Shown here piece by piece: positions 1 through 7,376 of a DNA stretch of 64,000 nucleotides. Each line of letters starts with the position of its first letter. Position 1 is the first letter of the stretch. Made by a program: the position numbers and the translations under genes. This DNA is from Streptomyces sp. P3 (GTDB lineage Bacteria; Actinomycetota; Actinomycetes; Streptomycetales; Streptomycetaceae). The notes under the pieces are model-generated. The model saw only the letters and a list, made by a program, of their open reading frames with translations, searched no databases and was not told the origin of the DNA. The DNA lies in contig JAFEKX020000001.1 of NCBI GenBank assembly GCA_016893485.2, positions 3,968,001-4,032,000 on the forward strand. The letters are read 5' to 3'.

Positions 1-167
1 AGCCCGGCCTCGTAGGTGTCGATGATCGCGTAGTCGTGCCGGGCCTTCTTGTTCTGGGCGACGATCTTGCGCTTGCCGCCCTTCTCGCCGTCCCTGGCCT
101 TGCCGCCGGCGGCCCCGCCGCCCTGCTTGGGCTGGGACTCCTTGGGTACGTACATTCCCTTGCTCAT
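1..167 (-). CDS. smpB: SmpB, tmRNA-binding protein (5' part only)
   Basis: Binds tmRNA (SsrA) and brings it to stalled ribosomes for trans-translation. Only the first 55 codons are in the window; the gene continues past position 1. The ATG at 167-165 opens a Lys/Gly-rich N-terminal tail, followed by the family signature IVAQNKKARHDY and IIDTYEAG, the start of the oligonucleotide-binding beta barrel. The Gly/Lys extension of about 30 residues before the core is longer than in E. coli SmpB; I believe this is usual in actinomycetes. It lies 68 bp downstream of the S41 protease gene on the same strand, in the ftsE-ftsX-protease-smpB order. Confidence 0.93.
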   Translation of the reverse strand, partial: MSKGMYVPKESQPKQGGGAAGGKARDGEKGGKRKIVAQNKKARHDYAIIDTYEAG

Positions 168-235
168 AGTGCTGCCATTTTCGCACTACCAGGGGGTCCG
201 AGGGAAAGGCGATTACCCAGGGCGCCGAAAGGCGG

Positions 236-1420
236 CTAGGAAGCGTCCCCGAGGCCGCTCAACACCGTCTCGGCGCGCTCCACGGCGGCCTGTCCCTGGG
301 CGGTGACGTCGAGGTCGGGGGTGATGCCCCGGCCGTCGACGGTGTGGCCGGAGGGAGTGCGGTAGTGGCCGACGGTCAGTTCGGCGACGACGCCGTCGGG
401 AAGCTTGCTCGGCATCTGGACCGAGCCCTTGCCGAAGGTCCTGGAGCCCACGACGACCGCGCGGCCGCGGTCCTGGAGGGCGCCGGTGAGCATCTCGGCC
501 GCGCTCATCGTGCCGCCGTCGACCAGCGCGACCAGGGGTCTGGTGGTGTCGCCGCCCGCGGTCGCGTGCAGGGCGCGCTGCCTGCCGTCGACGTCGTACG
601 TGGCGACGAGCCCGCCGTCGAGGAACGCGGAGGCGGTGGTGACGGCCTCGGTGACCAGGCCGCCGGAGTTGCCCCGCAGGTCGAGGATGAACGAGGCGTC
701 GGCGGGGGCCTGCCGTACGGCGGTGCGGACGAGGTCGCCGACGCCCTTGGTGAACGCGGCGATCTTGATGACGGTGACGGCGCCCGTGAGCCTGCGGACG
801 CTCACGGAGTCGGTGGAGAGGCGGGCGCGCCGTACGGTCTCGCGCCACGCGTGCGTGCCGCGCTCCAGGCCGAGGGTGACGGCGGTGCCCGCGGCGGCGT
901 CCTGGGCATCGCCCCGTAGTAAGGAGACGACCTCGGTGACGGGCCTGCCGTCGACGTTCTCGCCGTCGACGCTGCGCAGCCGGTCGCCCTTGCGGACACC
1001 CGCGACGGCGGCGGGCGACCCGGACTGCACACGGGTCACCTCGATCCGGCCGTCCCGCTCACGCCGGGCCCAGAGCCCGACGCCGGTGTACTGGCCGTCG
1101 AGGGCCTCCTCGAACTCCTCGTACTCCCCCTGGGAGTACACGGCGCCCCACCGGTCCCCGCTGCGGCTGACGGCTCGCTCGGCGGCCTCCATGGGCGACT
1201 TGCCGTCCGCCTTGGCCTCGGCGGCGGCCTTCGCGACCTCTTCCGTACGCCCCATCGGCGCCGAACCCGCCGTACCGGAGGCCGATTTCCGGTCGGCCGT
1301 CCCGGGCTCGTCGAACGACCCGGCCGCCGCCCCGGCGACCAGCACACTCGCGAACACCAATGTCAGGGCGGCCCCGCGGCGAATGCGGCGGGGCTGACAG
1401 AACAGGTCACGACCTGACAT
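236..1420 (-). CDS. S41 family C-terminal processing peptidase
   Basis: Secreted or membrane-tethered serine protease of the CtpA/tail-specific family, 394 residues and intact. An N-terminal hydrophobic segment (about residues 19-35) acts as signal or anchor. A PDZ-like domain follows (YTGVGLWARR through RKGDRLRSVDGENVDG, about 110-165), then the S41 catalytic domain with LRGNSGGLV, the Ser in GGTMSAAEM and the Lys in RTFGKGSVQ, a Ser/Lys dyad. It lies 67 bp downstream of ftsX on the same strand, so it may be cotranscribed with the FtsEX genes. FtsEX is known elsewhere to control peptidoglycan hydrolases, but a functional link to this protease is only inference. The start is the ATG at 1420. 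Confidence 0.9.
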   Translation of the reverse strand: MSGRDLFCQPRRIRRGAALTLVFASVLVAGAAAGSFDEPGTADRKSASGTAGSAPMGRTEEVAKAAAEAKADGKSPMEAAERAVSRSGDRWGAVYSQGEYEEFEEALDGQYTGVGLWARRERDGRIEVTRVQSGSPAAVAGVRKGDRLRSVDGENVDGRPVTEVVSLLRGDAQDAAAGTAVTLGLERGTHAWRETVRRARLSTDSVSVRRLTGAVTVIKIAAFTKGVGDLVRTAVRQAPADASFILDLRGNSGGLVTEAVTTASAFLDGGLVATYDVDGRQRALHATAGGDTTRPLVALVDGGTMSAAEMLTGALQDRGRAVVVGSRTFGKGSVQMPSKLPDGVVAELTVGHYRTPSGHTVDGRGITPDLDVTAQGQAAVERAETVLSGLGDAS

Positions 1421-1487
1421 GGCGGTGAGTCTAGGACAACGGGAAGCGCCGCACGGGCGGTTGCCCGTACGGCCCTCTTGGCATGCG

Positions 1488-2405
1488 TCACACCTTGAGG
1501 TACTTGCGCAGCGCGAAAAACGCTGCCAACGCAGGCATCAGGAGGCTCGTCGCGAGGATCAGCGGAAGCTTCGTCAACACGGCGTCCCAGCCGATGAAGT
1601 TGATCAGATTCAGCTTGTGGGAGAGGTCGAGGCCGTGGTCGATGATGAAGTACCGGGCGACGACCAGGAATCCGCAGGCGACCGTGCCGCCGATGAGGCC
1701 GGCGACCGCGGCCTCCATGATGAACGGGGCCTGGATGTAGAAGCCGGAGGCGCCGACCAGACGCATGATGCCGGTCTCGCGGCGGCGGCTGAACGCCGAG
1801 ACGCGCACGGTGTTGACGATCAGCATCAGGGCGACGACCAGCATGAGGGCCATGACCGCGCGGGCGGCCCAGTTCATGCCGTTCAGGAGGCCGAAGAGGT
1901 TGTCCAGGATGCCCTTCTGGTCCTGCACCGACTGCACCCCGCCACGGCCGTCGAAGGCGGTCGCGATGACCTGGTACTTCTCCGGGTCCTTGAGCTTGAT
2001 GCGGTACGACTCCTGCATCTGGTCCGGCGTCAGCGAACTGGCCAGCGGGGAGTCGCCGAACTGCTGCTTGTAGTGCTTGTACGCCTCGTCCTGCGACTCG
2101 TACGTGACCTTCTCGACGACCGACATCTTGCCGAGGTCGGACTGGATCTGCTTCTTCTGGTCGTCGGTCACCGCGCCCTTGGCGCAGTTGGGGTCGGACT
2201 CGGCGTCGCTCTTGTTGCAGAGGAAGATCGAGACGTTGACCTTGTCGTACCAGTAGCCCTTCATCGTGGTCACCTGGTCGCTCATCAGGAGCGAGCCGCC
2301 GAAGAGGGCCAGGGACAGGGCTACGGAGACGACGACCGCGAAGGTCATCGTCAGGTTGCGACGGAGACCGACACCGATCTCGGAGAGTACGAACTGGGCG
2401 CGCAT
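1488..2405 (-). CDS. ftsX: Cell division ABC permease FtsX
   Basis: Membrane subunit of FtsEX, which couples cytoplasmic ATP hydrolysis to extracytoplasmic cell-wall hydrolase activity. The 305-residue ORF is intact. It has one N-terminal transmembrane helix (about 20-42), a large extracytoplasmic domain (about 43-180), then three C-terminal helices (VMALMLVVALMLIV; AGLIGGTVACGFLVV; LILATSLLMPALAAFF). The fold and size match the FtsX family. The permease signature region (RETGIMRLVGASGF) sits after the second helix. It follows ftsE by 55 bp. Confidence 0.95.
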   Translation of the reverse strand: MRAQFVLSEIGVGLRRNLTMTFAVVVSVALSLALFGGSLLMSDQVTTMKGYWYDKVNVSIFLCNKSDAESDPNCAKGAVTDDQKKQIQSDLGKMSVVEKVTYESQDEAYKHYKQQFGDSPLASSLTPDQMQESYRIKLKDPEKYQVIATAFDGRGGVQSVQDQKGILDNLFGLLNGMNWAARAVMALMLVVALMLIVNTVRVSAFSRRRETGIMRLVGASGFYIQAPFIMEAAVAGLIGGTVACGFLVVARYFIIDHGLDLSHKLNLINFIGWDAVLTKLPLILATSLLMPALAAFFALRKYLKV

Positions 2406-2460
2406 GGCGGCTTCTTCAGGCCTTTCCGTGGACGGACATCAGACGGCGGTCGGCCGGCGG

Positions 2461-3149
2461 TCAGTGCTGGTAGCCGTAGACGCCGCGTGCCTGGTCACGG
2501 ACGAGGCGGCCCTTCTCCAGCTCGATGACGCGCTTGCGCATCTGGTCCACGATGTTCTGGTCGTGCGTCGCCATCACCACGGTGGTGCCCGTCCGGTTGA
2601 TCCGGTCGAGGAGCTTCATGATGCCGACGGAGGTCTGCGGGTCGAGGTTGCCGGTGGGCTCGTCCGCGATGAGGAGCTTGGGGCGGTTCACGAAGGCTCT
2701 CGCGATGGCCACGCGCTGCTGCTCACCACCGGACAGCTCGCCCGGCATCCGGTCCTCCTTGCCGCCGAGCCCGACGAGGTCGAGCACCTGGGGCACGGAC
2801 TTGCGGATCTCGCCCTTGGACTTGCCGATGACCTCCTGCGCGAAGGCCACGTTCTCGGCGACCGTCTTGTTGGGCAGCAGGCGGAAGTCCTGGAAGACGG
2901 TCCCCAGTTGGCGGCGCATCTGCGGCACCTTCCAGTTGGAGATGCGGGCGAGGTCCTTGCCCAGCACGTGCACCTGGCCCTGGCTGCACCGCTCCTCGCG
3001 GAGGACCAGCCTCAGGAAGGTGGACTTTCCGGAGCCGGAGGACCCGACGAGGAACACGAACTCGCCCTTCTCCACTTCCAGGAGACGTCCCTGAGAGCGG
3101 GGCGGGTCTGCTTGGGGTAGACCTTGGAGACATTGTCGAATCGGATCAC
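2461..3149 (-). CDS. ftsE: Cell division ABC ATPase FtsE (one-base frameshift)
   Basis: ATPase partner of FtsX. The start is GTG at 3149 (VIRFDNVSKVYPKQTRPALRDVS). The frame then breaks near 3081-3082, where the coding strand has TCCTGG and TCCCTGG is needed. After the shift come LEVEKGEFVFLV, Walker A GSSGSGKST, signature LSGGEQQR, Walker B LLIADEPTGNLD and the switch histidine in MATHD. The span is 689 nt; adding one base gives 690 nt, 229 residues, the normal FtsE length. A single missing C in a CCC run explains this better than gene decay, because both halves are fully conserved. Confidence 0.93.
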
Positions 3150-3400
3150 GGGTGCACCACGGGTAGCCGGGGGTAGGTGAGCGTGACCATACGCGACCCG
3201 GGTGTGCCCGCGCAGTCGGCGTCCGGGGTTGCGCGAGGCTTGCACGTTTTGTCGCGGATTTGAAGGGCTGGAACGCACCGGGTCGGGGCAGGATAAGGCG
3301 GGCCGCGCCGAATCCCGCGGAACCTGGCACAGTGGAGGGGGAACGTTCTCGTTTCCCTGGGCGTTGTGTCCGTGGAAGCCGGTGCAAGGAGGGCGAGCGC

Positions 3401-3520
3401 ATGACGTACGACCGGTTGGTGTGCGCGAACTGCGCGGCGCCCGTGAACGAGGGCCGCTGTCCCGTCTGCCGCGCGAACCGCGAGCGGCTGCAGCAGGAGA
3501 ACAACCGTGGGGGAATCTGA
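3401..3520 (+). CDS. Small Cys4 zinc-ribbon-like protein, 39 residues
   Basis: Unrecognised by name. The ATG at 3401 is preceded by a good ribosome binding site (AAGGAGGG, 3387-3394). The product carries two CxxC knuckles (VCANCAAP and RCPVCRAN), the layout of a minimal zinc ribbon, and a charged C-terminal end (RERLQQENN). An open frame extends upstream to 3260, but the RBS decides the start. It is transcribed divergently from ftsE. Small zinc ribbons of this kind are common in streptomycetes; its function is unknown. Confidence 0.6.
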   Translation: MTYDRLVCANCAAPVNEGRCPVCRANRERLQQENNRGGI

Positions 3521-3525
3521 ACCCC

Positions 3526-3594
3526 ATGGCGTTGATCGCCCTGCTCGCGGTATTGATCGCGGCGCTGGCACTGGTGGCGCACCAGACCGCCTGA
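3526..3594 (+). CDS. Possible 22-residue single-span membrane peptide
   Basis: ATG at 3526, five bases after the stop of the Cys4 gene, opens a 22-codon frame whose product is almost entirely hydrophobic (ALIALLAVLIAALALVA) and ends in HQTA. It is followed directly by a strong terminator. The preceding GTGGGGG run at 3507-3513 could serve as a weak RBS. There is no family evidence. Composition and position between a gene and its terminator are the only support; it may be a chance frame. Confidence 0.3.
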   Translation: MALIALLAVLIAALALVAHQTA

Positions 3595-3614
3595 GCCACA
3601 CCAAGAGCACGCAC

Positions 3615-3646
3615 GAAGGGCCCGGAGCCGACGCTCCGGGCCCTTC
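3615..3646. terminator. Bidirectional intrinsic-type terminator
   Basis: A perfect 14-bp inverted repeat (GAAGGGCCCGGAGC / GCTCCGGGCCCTTC) with a four-base loop CGAC lies between the convergent small plus-strand gene(s) and the minus-strand LAETG protein gene, and could serve both. Confidence 0.85.
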
Positions 3647-3687
3647 GTCGTACGGCGTGCGTACGGTCCGTACGGGGACGGCTACCG

Positions 3688-4299
3688 TCAGGCGACCGTG
3701 CCGCCGCGGTTGCCCGCGAGGCGCGGGAGCACGCGGAAGGCGATGCCGCCGGCGATCATCGTCGCGGCGCCGATCAGCAGGAACGCGGTCTGGCCGGCAC
3801 CGGTCTCGGCGAGCTCACCGCCGCTGCCCTGGGCCGTCGTGTCGGAACCGGTGTCGGTGAGCGCGGAGGTGCCCGCCTCCTGGGCGGAGGAGCCGCCGTC
3901 GGGGTCGGTGTTGTTGCCGCCGGTGGAGCCGGAGCCGGAGCCGCTGGTGCTGCCGTCCGTCGGGCTGTCGGTGGGCCCGTCCGTCGGCTCGGTGGGGTTG
4001 CCGGTGGGCTGGGTCGGCTCGTCGCTGGGAGGCGTCGAGGTGGGCGGCTGCGAGGACGGCGGCTCGGAGCTCGGGGGCTCGCTCGTCGGCGTGTTCGGGG
4101 CGGTCGGGAGGCCGCTGTCGGTCGGGGCCGGGGAGTCGGTCCCGTCACCGGGCAGGGGGTCGTCGTCGGTGGTGGTGACGCTCACGTTCACGCCCAGGTC
4201 GAGCGCCGAGGCGGCACCCGCGGCGGTCAGCGAGGCACCGCCGGCGATGATCGCGCCGGCCGCTATGCGTGCGACACGGATCCGCGTCTTCTTGGTCAT
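3688..4299 (-). CDS. Sortase-anchored LAETG surface protein with Pro/Ser/Thr-rich stalk
   Basis: A 203-residue exported protein. Residues 1-33 are a signal peptide (basic KKTRIRVAR, hydrophobic core, cleavage near AASALD). Residues about 45-150 are a low-complexity stalk rich in P, S, T and G (SEPPSSEPPSSQPP, PTEPTDGPTDSPTDG), probably wall-spanning. The C-terminus has the sorting signal LAETG, a hydrophobic segment (FLLIGAATMIAGGIAF) and a basic tail. LAxTG is the motif used by class E sortases of high-GC actinobacteria. There is no recognisable functional domain between signal and stalk. The ORF is intact. Confidence 0.85.
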   Translation of the reverse strand: MTKKTRIRVARIAAGAIIAGGASLTAAGAASALDLGVNVSVTTTDDDPLPGDGTDSPAPTDSGLPTAPNTPTSEPPSSEPPSSQPPTSTPPSDEPTQPTGNPTEPTDGPTDSPTDGSTSGSGSGSTGGNNTDPDGGSSAQEAGTSALTDTGSDTTAQGSGGELAETGAGQTAFLLIGAATMIAGGIAFRVLPRLAGNRGGTVA

Positions 4300-4623
4300 C
4301 AGTCTGCTACCCCAGTAGCTCGTCGTCAGGGTGGTGCGTCGATGTCCGGAGCCGTGATCGACGGGGGGTGGCGGCTGGCGAAAGCTCTGCTCCCCGGTTC
4401 ACATGCGCCCCGGAGACACGCATGCCACGCTTCACCCTTCCCAGTTTTCACAGCAGCGTCAAGGCCGTTGCGAGCGCAATGTCCACCTACGGGTTCTTTG
4501 CTGGGAGATGGAAGCTGCGAGTGTGACGGAAAACCCAGGCATCCGGTATACACGAAAGGCAACTACCGCCCGGTGGACGGCAGTTGCCTTGTCGACAAAG
4601 CCACGCACAAACCGTGCGCGGGA
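4300..4623. other. Gene-free stretch between prfB and the LAETG gene
   Basis: I find no gene with family support here. It should contain the minus-strand promoter of the LAETG protein gene (near 4300-4420) and holds the prfB terminator at 4556-4590. Base composition is less G/C-biased at codon positions than in the neighbouring genes. Confidence 0.5.
4556..4590 (-). terminator. Terminator of prfB
   Basis: A nine-base inverted repeat (AAGGCAACT / AGTTGCCTT) encloses a GC-rich, partly self-complementary loop. It lies 34 bp downstream of the prfB stop. Confidence 0.65.
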
Positions 4624-5731
4624 CTACTTCTCCTGCTGCTTGCGCCAGCGAATTCCGGCCTCGAGGAAACCGTCGATCTCGCCGTTGAACACGGCCTCGG
4701 GGTTGCCGACCTCGTACTCCGTGCGCAGGTCCTTGACCATCTGGTAGGGGTGCAGGACGTACGAACGCATCTGGTTGCCCCAGGAGTTGCCGCCGTCGCC
4801 CTTGAGGGCGTCCATCCGGGCCTGCTCCTCCTGGCGGCGGCGCTCCAGCAGCTTGGCCTGGAGCACGTTCATCGCGCTGGCCTTGTTCTGGATCTGGGAG
4901 CGCTCGTTCTGGAGGAGAGACGACGATGCCGGTGGGGAGGTGGGTCAGACGCACCGCGGAGTCGGTGGTGTTGACGCCCTGGCCGCCGGGACCGGAGGAC
5001 CGGTACACGTCGACGCGCAGCTCGGACTCGTCGATCTCGATGTGGTCGGTCTGCTCGACGACCGGGGAGGATCTCGACGCCGGCGAACGAGGTCTGACGG
5101 CGGCCCTGGTTGTCGAAGGGCGAGATCCGGACGAGGCGGTGGGTGCCCTGCTCGACGGAGAGCGTGCCGTAGGCGTACGGCACGTGCACCGCGAAGGTGG
5201 TCGACTTGATGCCGGCCTCTTCGGCGTACGACGTCTCGTAGAGCTCCGTCTTGTAGCCGTGGCGCTCGGCCCAGCGGAGGTACATGCGCTGGAGCTTCTC
5301 CGCGAAGTCGGAGGCGTCGACGCCGCCGGCCTCGGCGCGGATGGTGACGACGGCCTCGCGGGAGTCGTACTCGCCGGAGAGGAGGGTGCGGACCTCCATC
5401 TCGTCCAGCGCCTTCTTGACGGCGGTCAGTTCGTTCTCCGCCTCGGCGCGGGTGTCCGGGTCGTCCTCCTCCTCGGCCATCTCGAAGAGGACCGAGAGGT
5501 CGTCGATCCGGCCGCGGAGGGCCTCGGTCTTGCGGATCTCGGCCTGGAGGTGGCTCAGCTTGCTGGTGACCTTCTGCGCCGCCTCCGGGTCGTCCCACAG
5601 GAGGGCGCTGCCGCCTGCTCCTCAAGGACGACGACTTCTGCCCTCAGCGTGTCCAGGTCCAGGACGGCCTCGATCGACTCCATGGTCGAGGAGAGGGACT
5701 TGAGCTCTTCGGATACATCGACGACTGCCAC
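4624..5731 (-). CDS. prfB: Peptide chain release factor 2 (three frameshifts)
   Basis: Recognises UGA and UAA and triggers peptide release. It starts at GTG 5731 ([15 protein letters not shown]). It contains the coiled-coil N-terminal domain, the [14 protein letters not shown] region, the GGQ peptidyl-hydrolysis motif in [10 protein letters not shown] and a normal C-terminus ([17 protein letters not shown]). The frame is broken near 5607 (CCC reduced to CC), near 5072 (one extra C or G) and near 4913 (one extra base). The net change is +1: the span is 1108 nt and 1107 is expected for a 368-residue RF2. The breaks are at codons of about 42, 220 and 272, so they are not the programmed codon-26 UGA shift of enterobacterial prfB. 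Confidence 0.92.
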
Positions 5732-5814
5732 GCCTCCAGCGTAACGGCTCCGCCAAGCGGGGTGTGCCGTGGCCGGAACGGGGCTCCAGGTCACCCGGCA
5801 CCTGGGCTGGCGTC

Positions 5815-5975
5815 CCTGGGGGCTCCGCCCCCAGACCCCAGGCCTATGCCCACCCACCACCCGACTCGGTCGGCCAAGAGGCGGACGTACCTCCCAACGC
5901 GCCCCCAGCCCGTCCGGCGTTTGAGGACGAGGCCGTTCAGGCCGATGCGGGGGTCTGGGGGCGCAGCCCCAGGGA
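5815..5975. repeat. Two inverted copies of a Streptomyces-type intergenic palindromic repeat
   Basis: Copy 1 (5815-5840) contains the hairpin CTGGGGGCTCCGCCCCCAG followed by ACCCC. Copy 2 (5951-5975) is nearly its reverse complement (GGGTCTGGGGGCGCAGCCCC). Copy 2 is preceded by GTCCGGCGTTTGAGGACGAG (5910-5929), a phrase I recognise as part of a very common Streptomyces intergenic element. The pair sits between the prfB start and the pkaB stop, both on the minus strand, and could act as a terminator or mRNA-stability structure for pkaB. Confidence 0.7.
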
Positions 5976-6008
5976 GGGGACGGGTAGGGGCGGCGGGGGC
6001 GAGAAAAC

Positions 6009-7245
6009 CTACGGCGAAGCCGGTGCCGAGTTCTTTGTGTCTGGCTGGTCGCCGCCGGAGTCGCTCGACGTCGCCGCCCACGTGCCGACGCCGACCGCGG
6101 CGACCAGCACCACTCCCGCCGCCGCCAGCGTCAGCCGCCGGCGTCGCGTGGCCGCGCGGTGCCGGGCGGAGCCGGGGCGTGGGGCGCCCGCGGGGCGGGG
6201 AGCGCGGGCCGTGCCGAGGGGGCCGCCCGCCAGTTCGTCGGGGGCCGGGACCCGCATCGACGTGTGGGTGTCGCGGTTGGAGTCGGCGGGCTTGGCACCC
6301 GGTACGAGGGGACGGCCCCGCGCCGTACCCGCTCGCTGCGCGCGGGCGTGGCCGCCGGTGCCTCCTCCTGCTCCGCTTCCTCCTGCTCGGTGTCGGGCTC
6401 GTCGACGTCCAGCGGGGGCATCCCGGCCAGCAGGGGGAGCTGTTCGCGGAGGCGGGCGGCGAGTTCGGAGGCGCGCAGGCGGGAGGCCGGGGCCTTGGCC
6501 AGGCACTGGACCATCAGCTGCCACAGCTCGTCGGGGATACCGGGCAGCGGTACGACGGTCTCGGTGACGTGCCGTCGTAGGACCGCACCGGGGTGACCGC
6601 CCCCGAACGGCGTGAATCCGGCGAGGAGTTCGTACAGGACCGTCGCCAGGGCGTAGATGTCGACGGCCGCGCGCGGGGGCAGGCCCTCGACGATCTCGGG
6701 GCGAGGTAGTCGGGCGTGCCGATGATCTTCGTGGCGCGGGTGCGGCGCGGGGAGTCGATGAGCTTGGCGACCCCGAAGTCCGTCAGCAGGGCGGGGTGCG
6801 CGCCGCCGGGGCCGAGCGGGCCCTGCATGTCGAGGAGGACGTTCTCCGGCTTGACGTCACGGTGGACGACGCCGGCCGCGTGGGCCGCGGCGAGTCCGTC
6901 CGCGATGTCGGCGACGATCGCGACCGCGGCCTCCGGGGAGAGCCGGCGTTCCCGGTCGAGGCGGGTGCGCAGATCCGTGCCCCTGACCAGGTCCATGACG
7001 AGGGCGAGGTCGTTGCCGTCGACCACGAGGTCCCGTACGGACACGATGTTCGGGTGCTCCAGGCCGAGCAGGGCCGTGCGCTCCTGCACGAAGCGGCCGA
7101 CGAGTTCCTGGTCGGACGCGAGGTCCTCGCGCAGCAGCTTGACGGCGACGGGCCCCTCGGGACCCTCACCCAGCCACACCGTGCCGGCGCTGCCCCGCCC
7201 CAGGATCTGGTTGGCGGTGTACCGGCTGCCGATCTTCCGTGCCAA
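6009..7245 (-). CDS. pkaB: Hanks-type Ser/Thr protein kinase (PkaB-like; two frameshifts)
   Basis: Membrane-anchored eukaryotic-type kinase. The TTG start at 7245 is chosen because GGAG lies five bases upstream. It has a glycine loop (LGRGSAGTVWLG), catalytic VAVK, HRDVKPENVL, DFG in LLTDFGVAK, and the activation/P+1 segment GTPDYLAPE. A Pro/Glu-rich juxtamembrane linker follows, then one membrane helix (LTLAAAGVVLVAAVGVGTW) and a short outside tail without PASTA repeats. The frame is lost near 6698-6701 (GGGG for GGGGG) and again near 6300-6340. 1237 nt plus two gives 413 codons. The symbol rests on remembered synteny with S. coelicolor pkaB, next to prfB. Confidence 0.88.
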
Positions 7246-7376
7246 GACTGCTCCTACCGACGCGTGTGTCGCTAAAACTACGCGTCGGATGAGCCAACCT
7301 TCACCGCCGAGGCGGAAATCACCCACTGGGTGTCGACAAATCCCCAACCCGACGTCCGACAAGGGCGTTTCGGGGG

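Noticed and set aside
4326..4562. A 78-residue minus-strand gene between prfB and the LAETG gene
   Set aside because: Poor codon-position composition, no RBS and no family pattern; it overlaps the prfB terminator.
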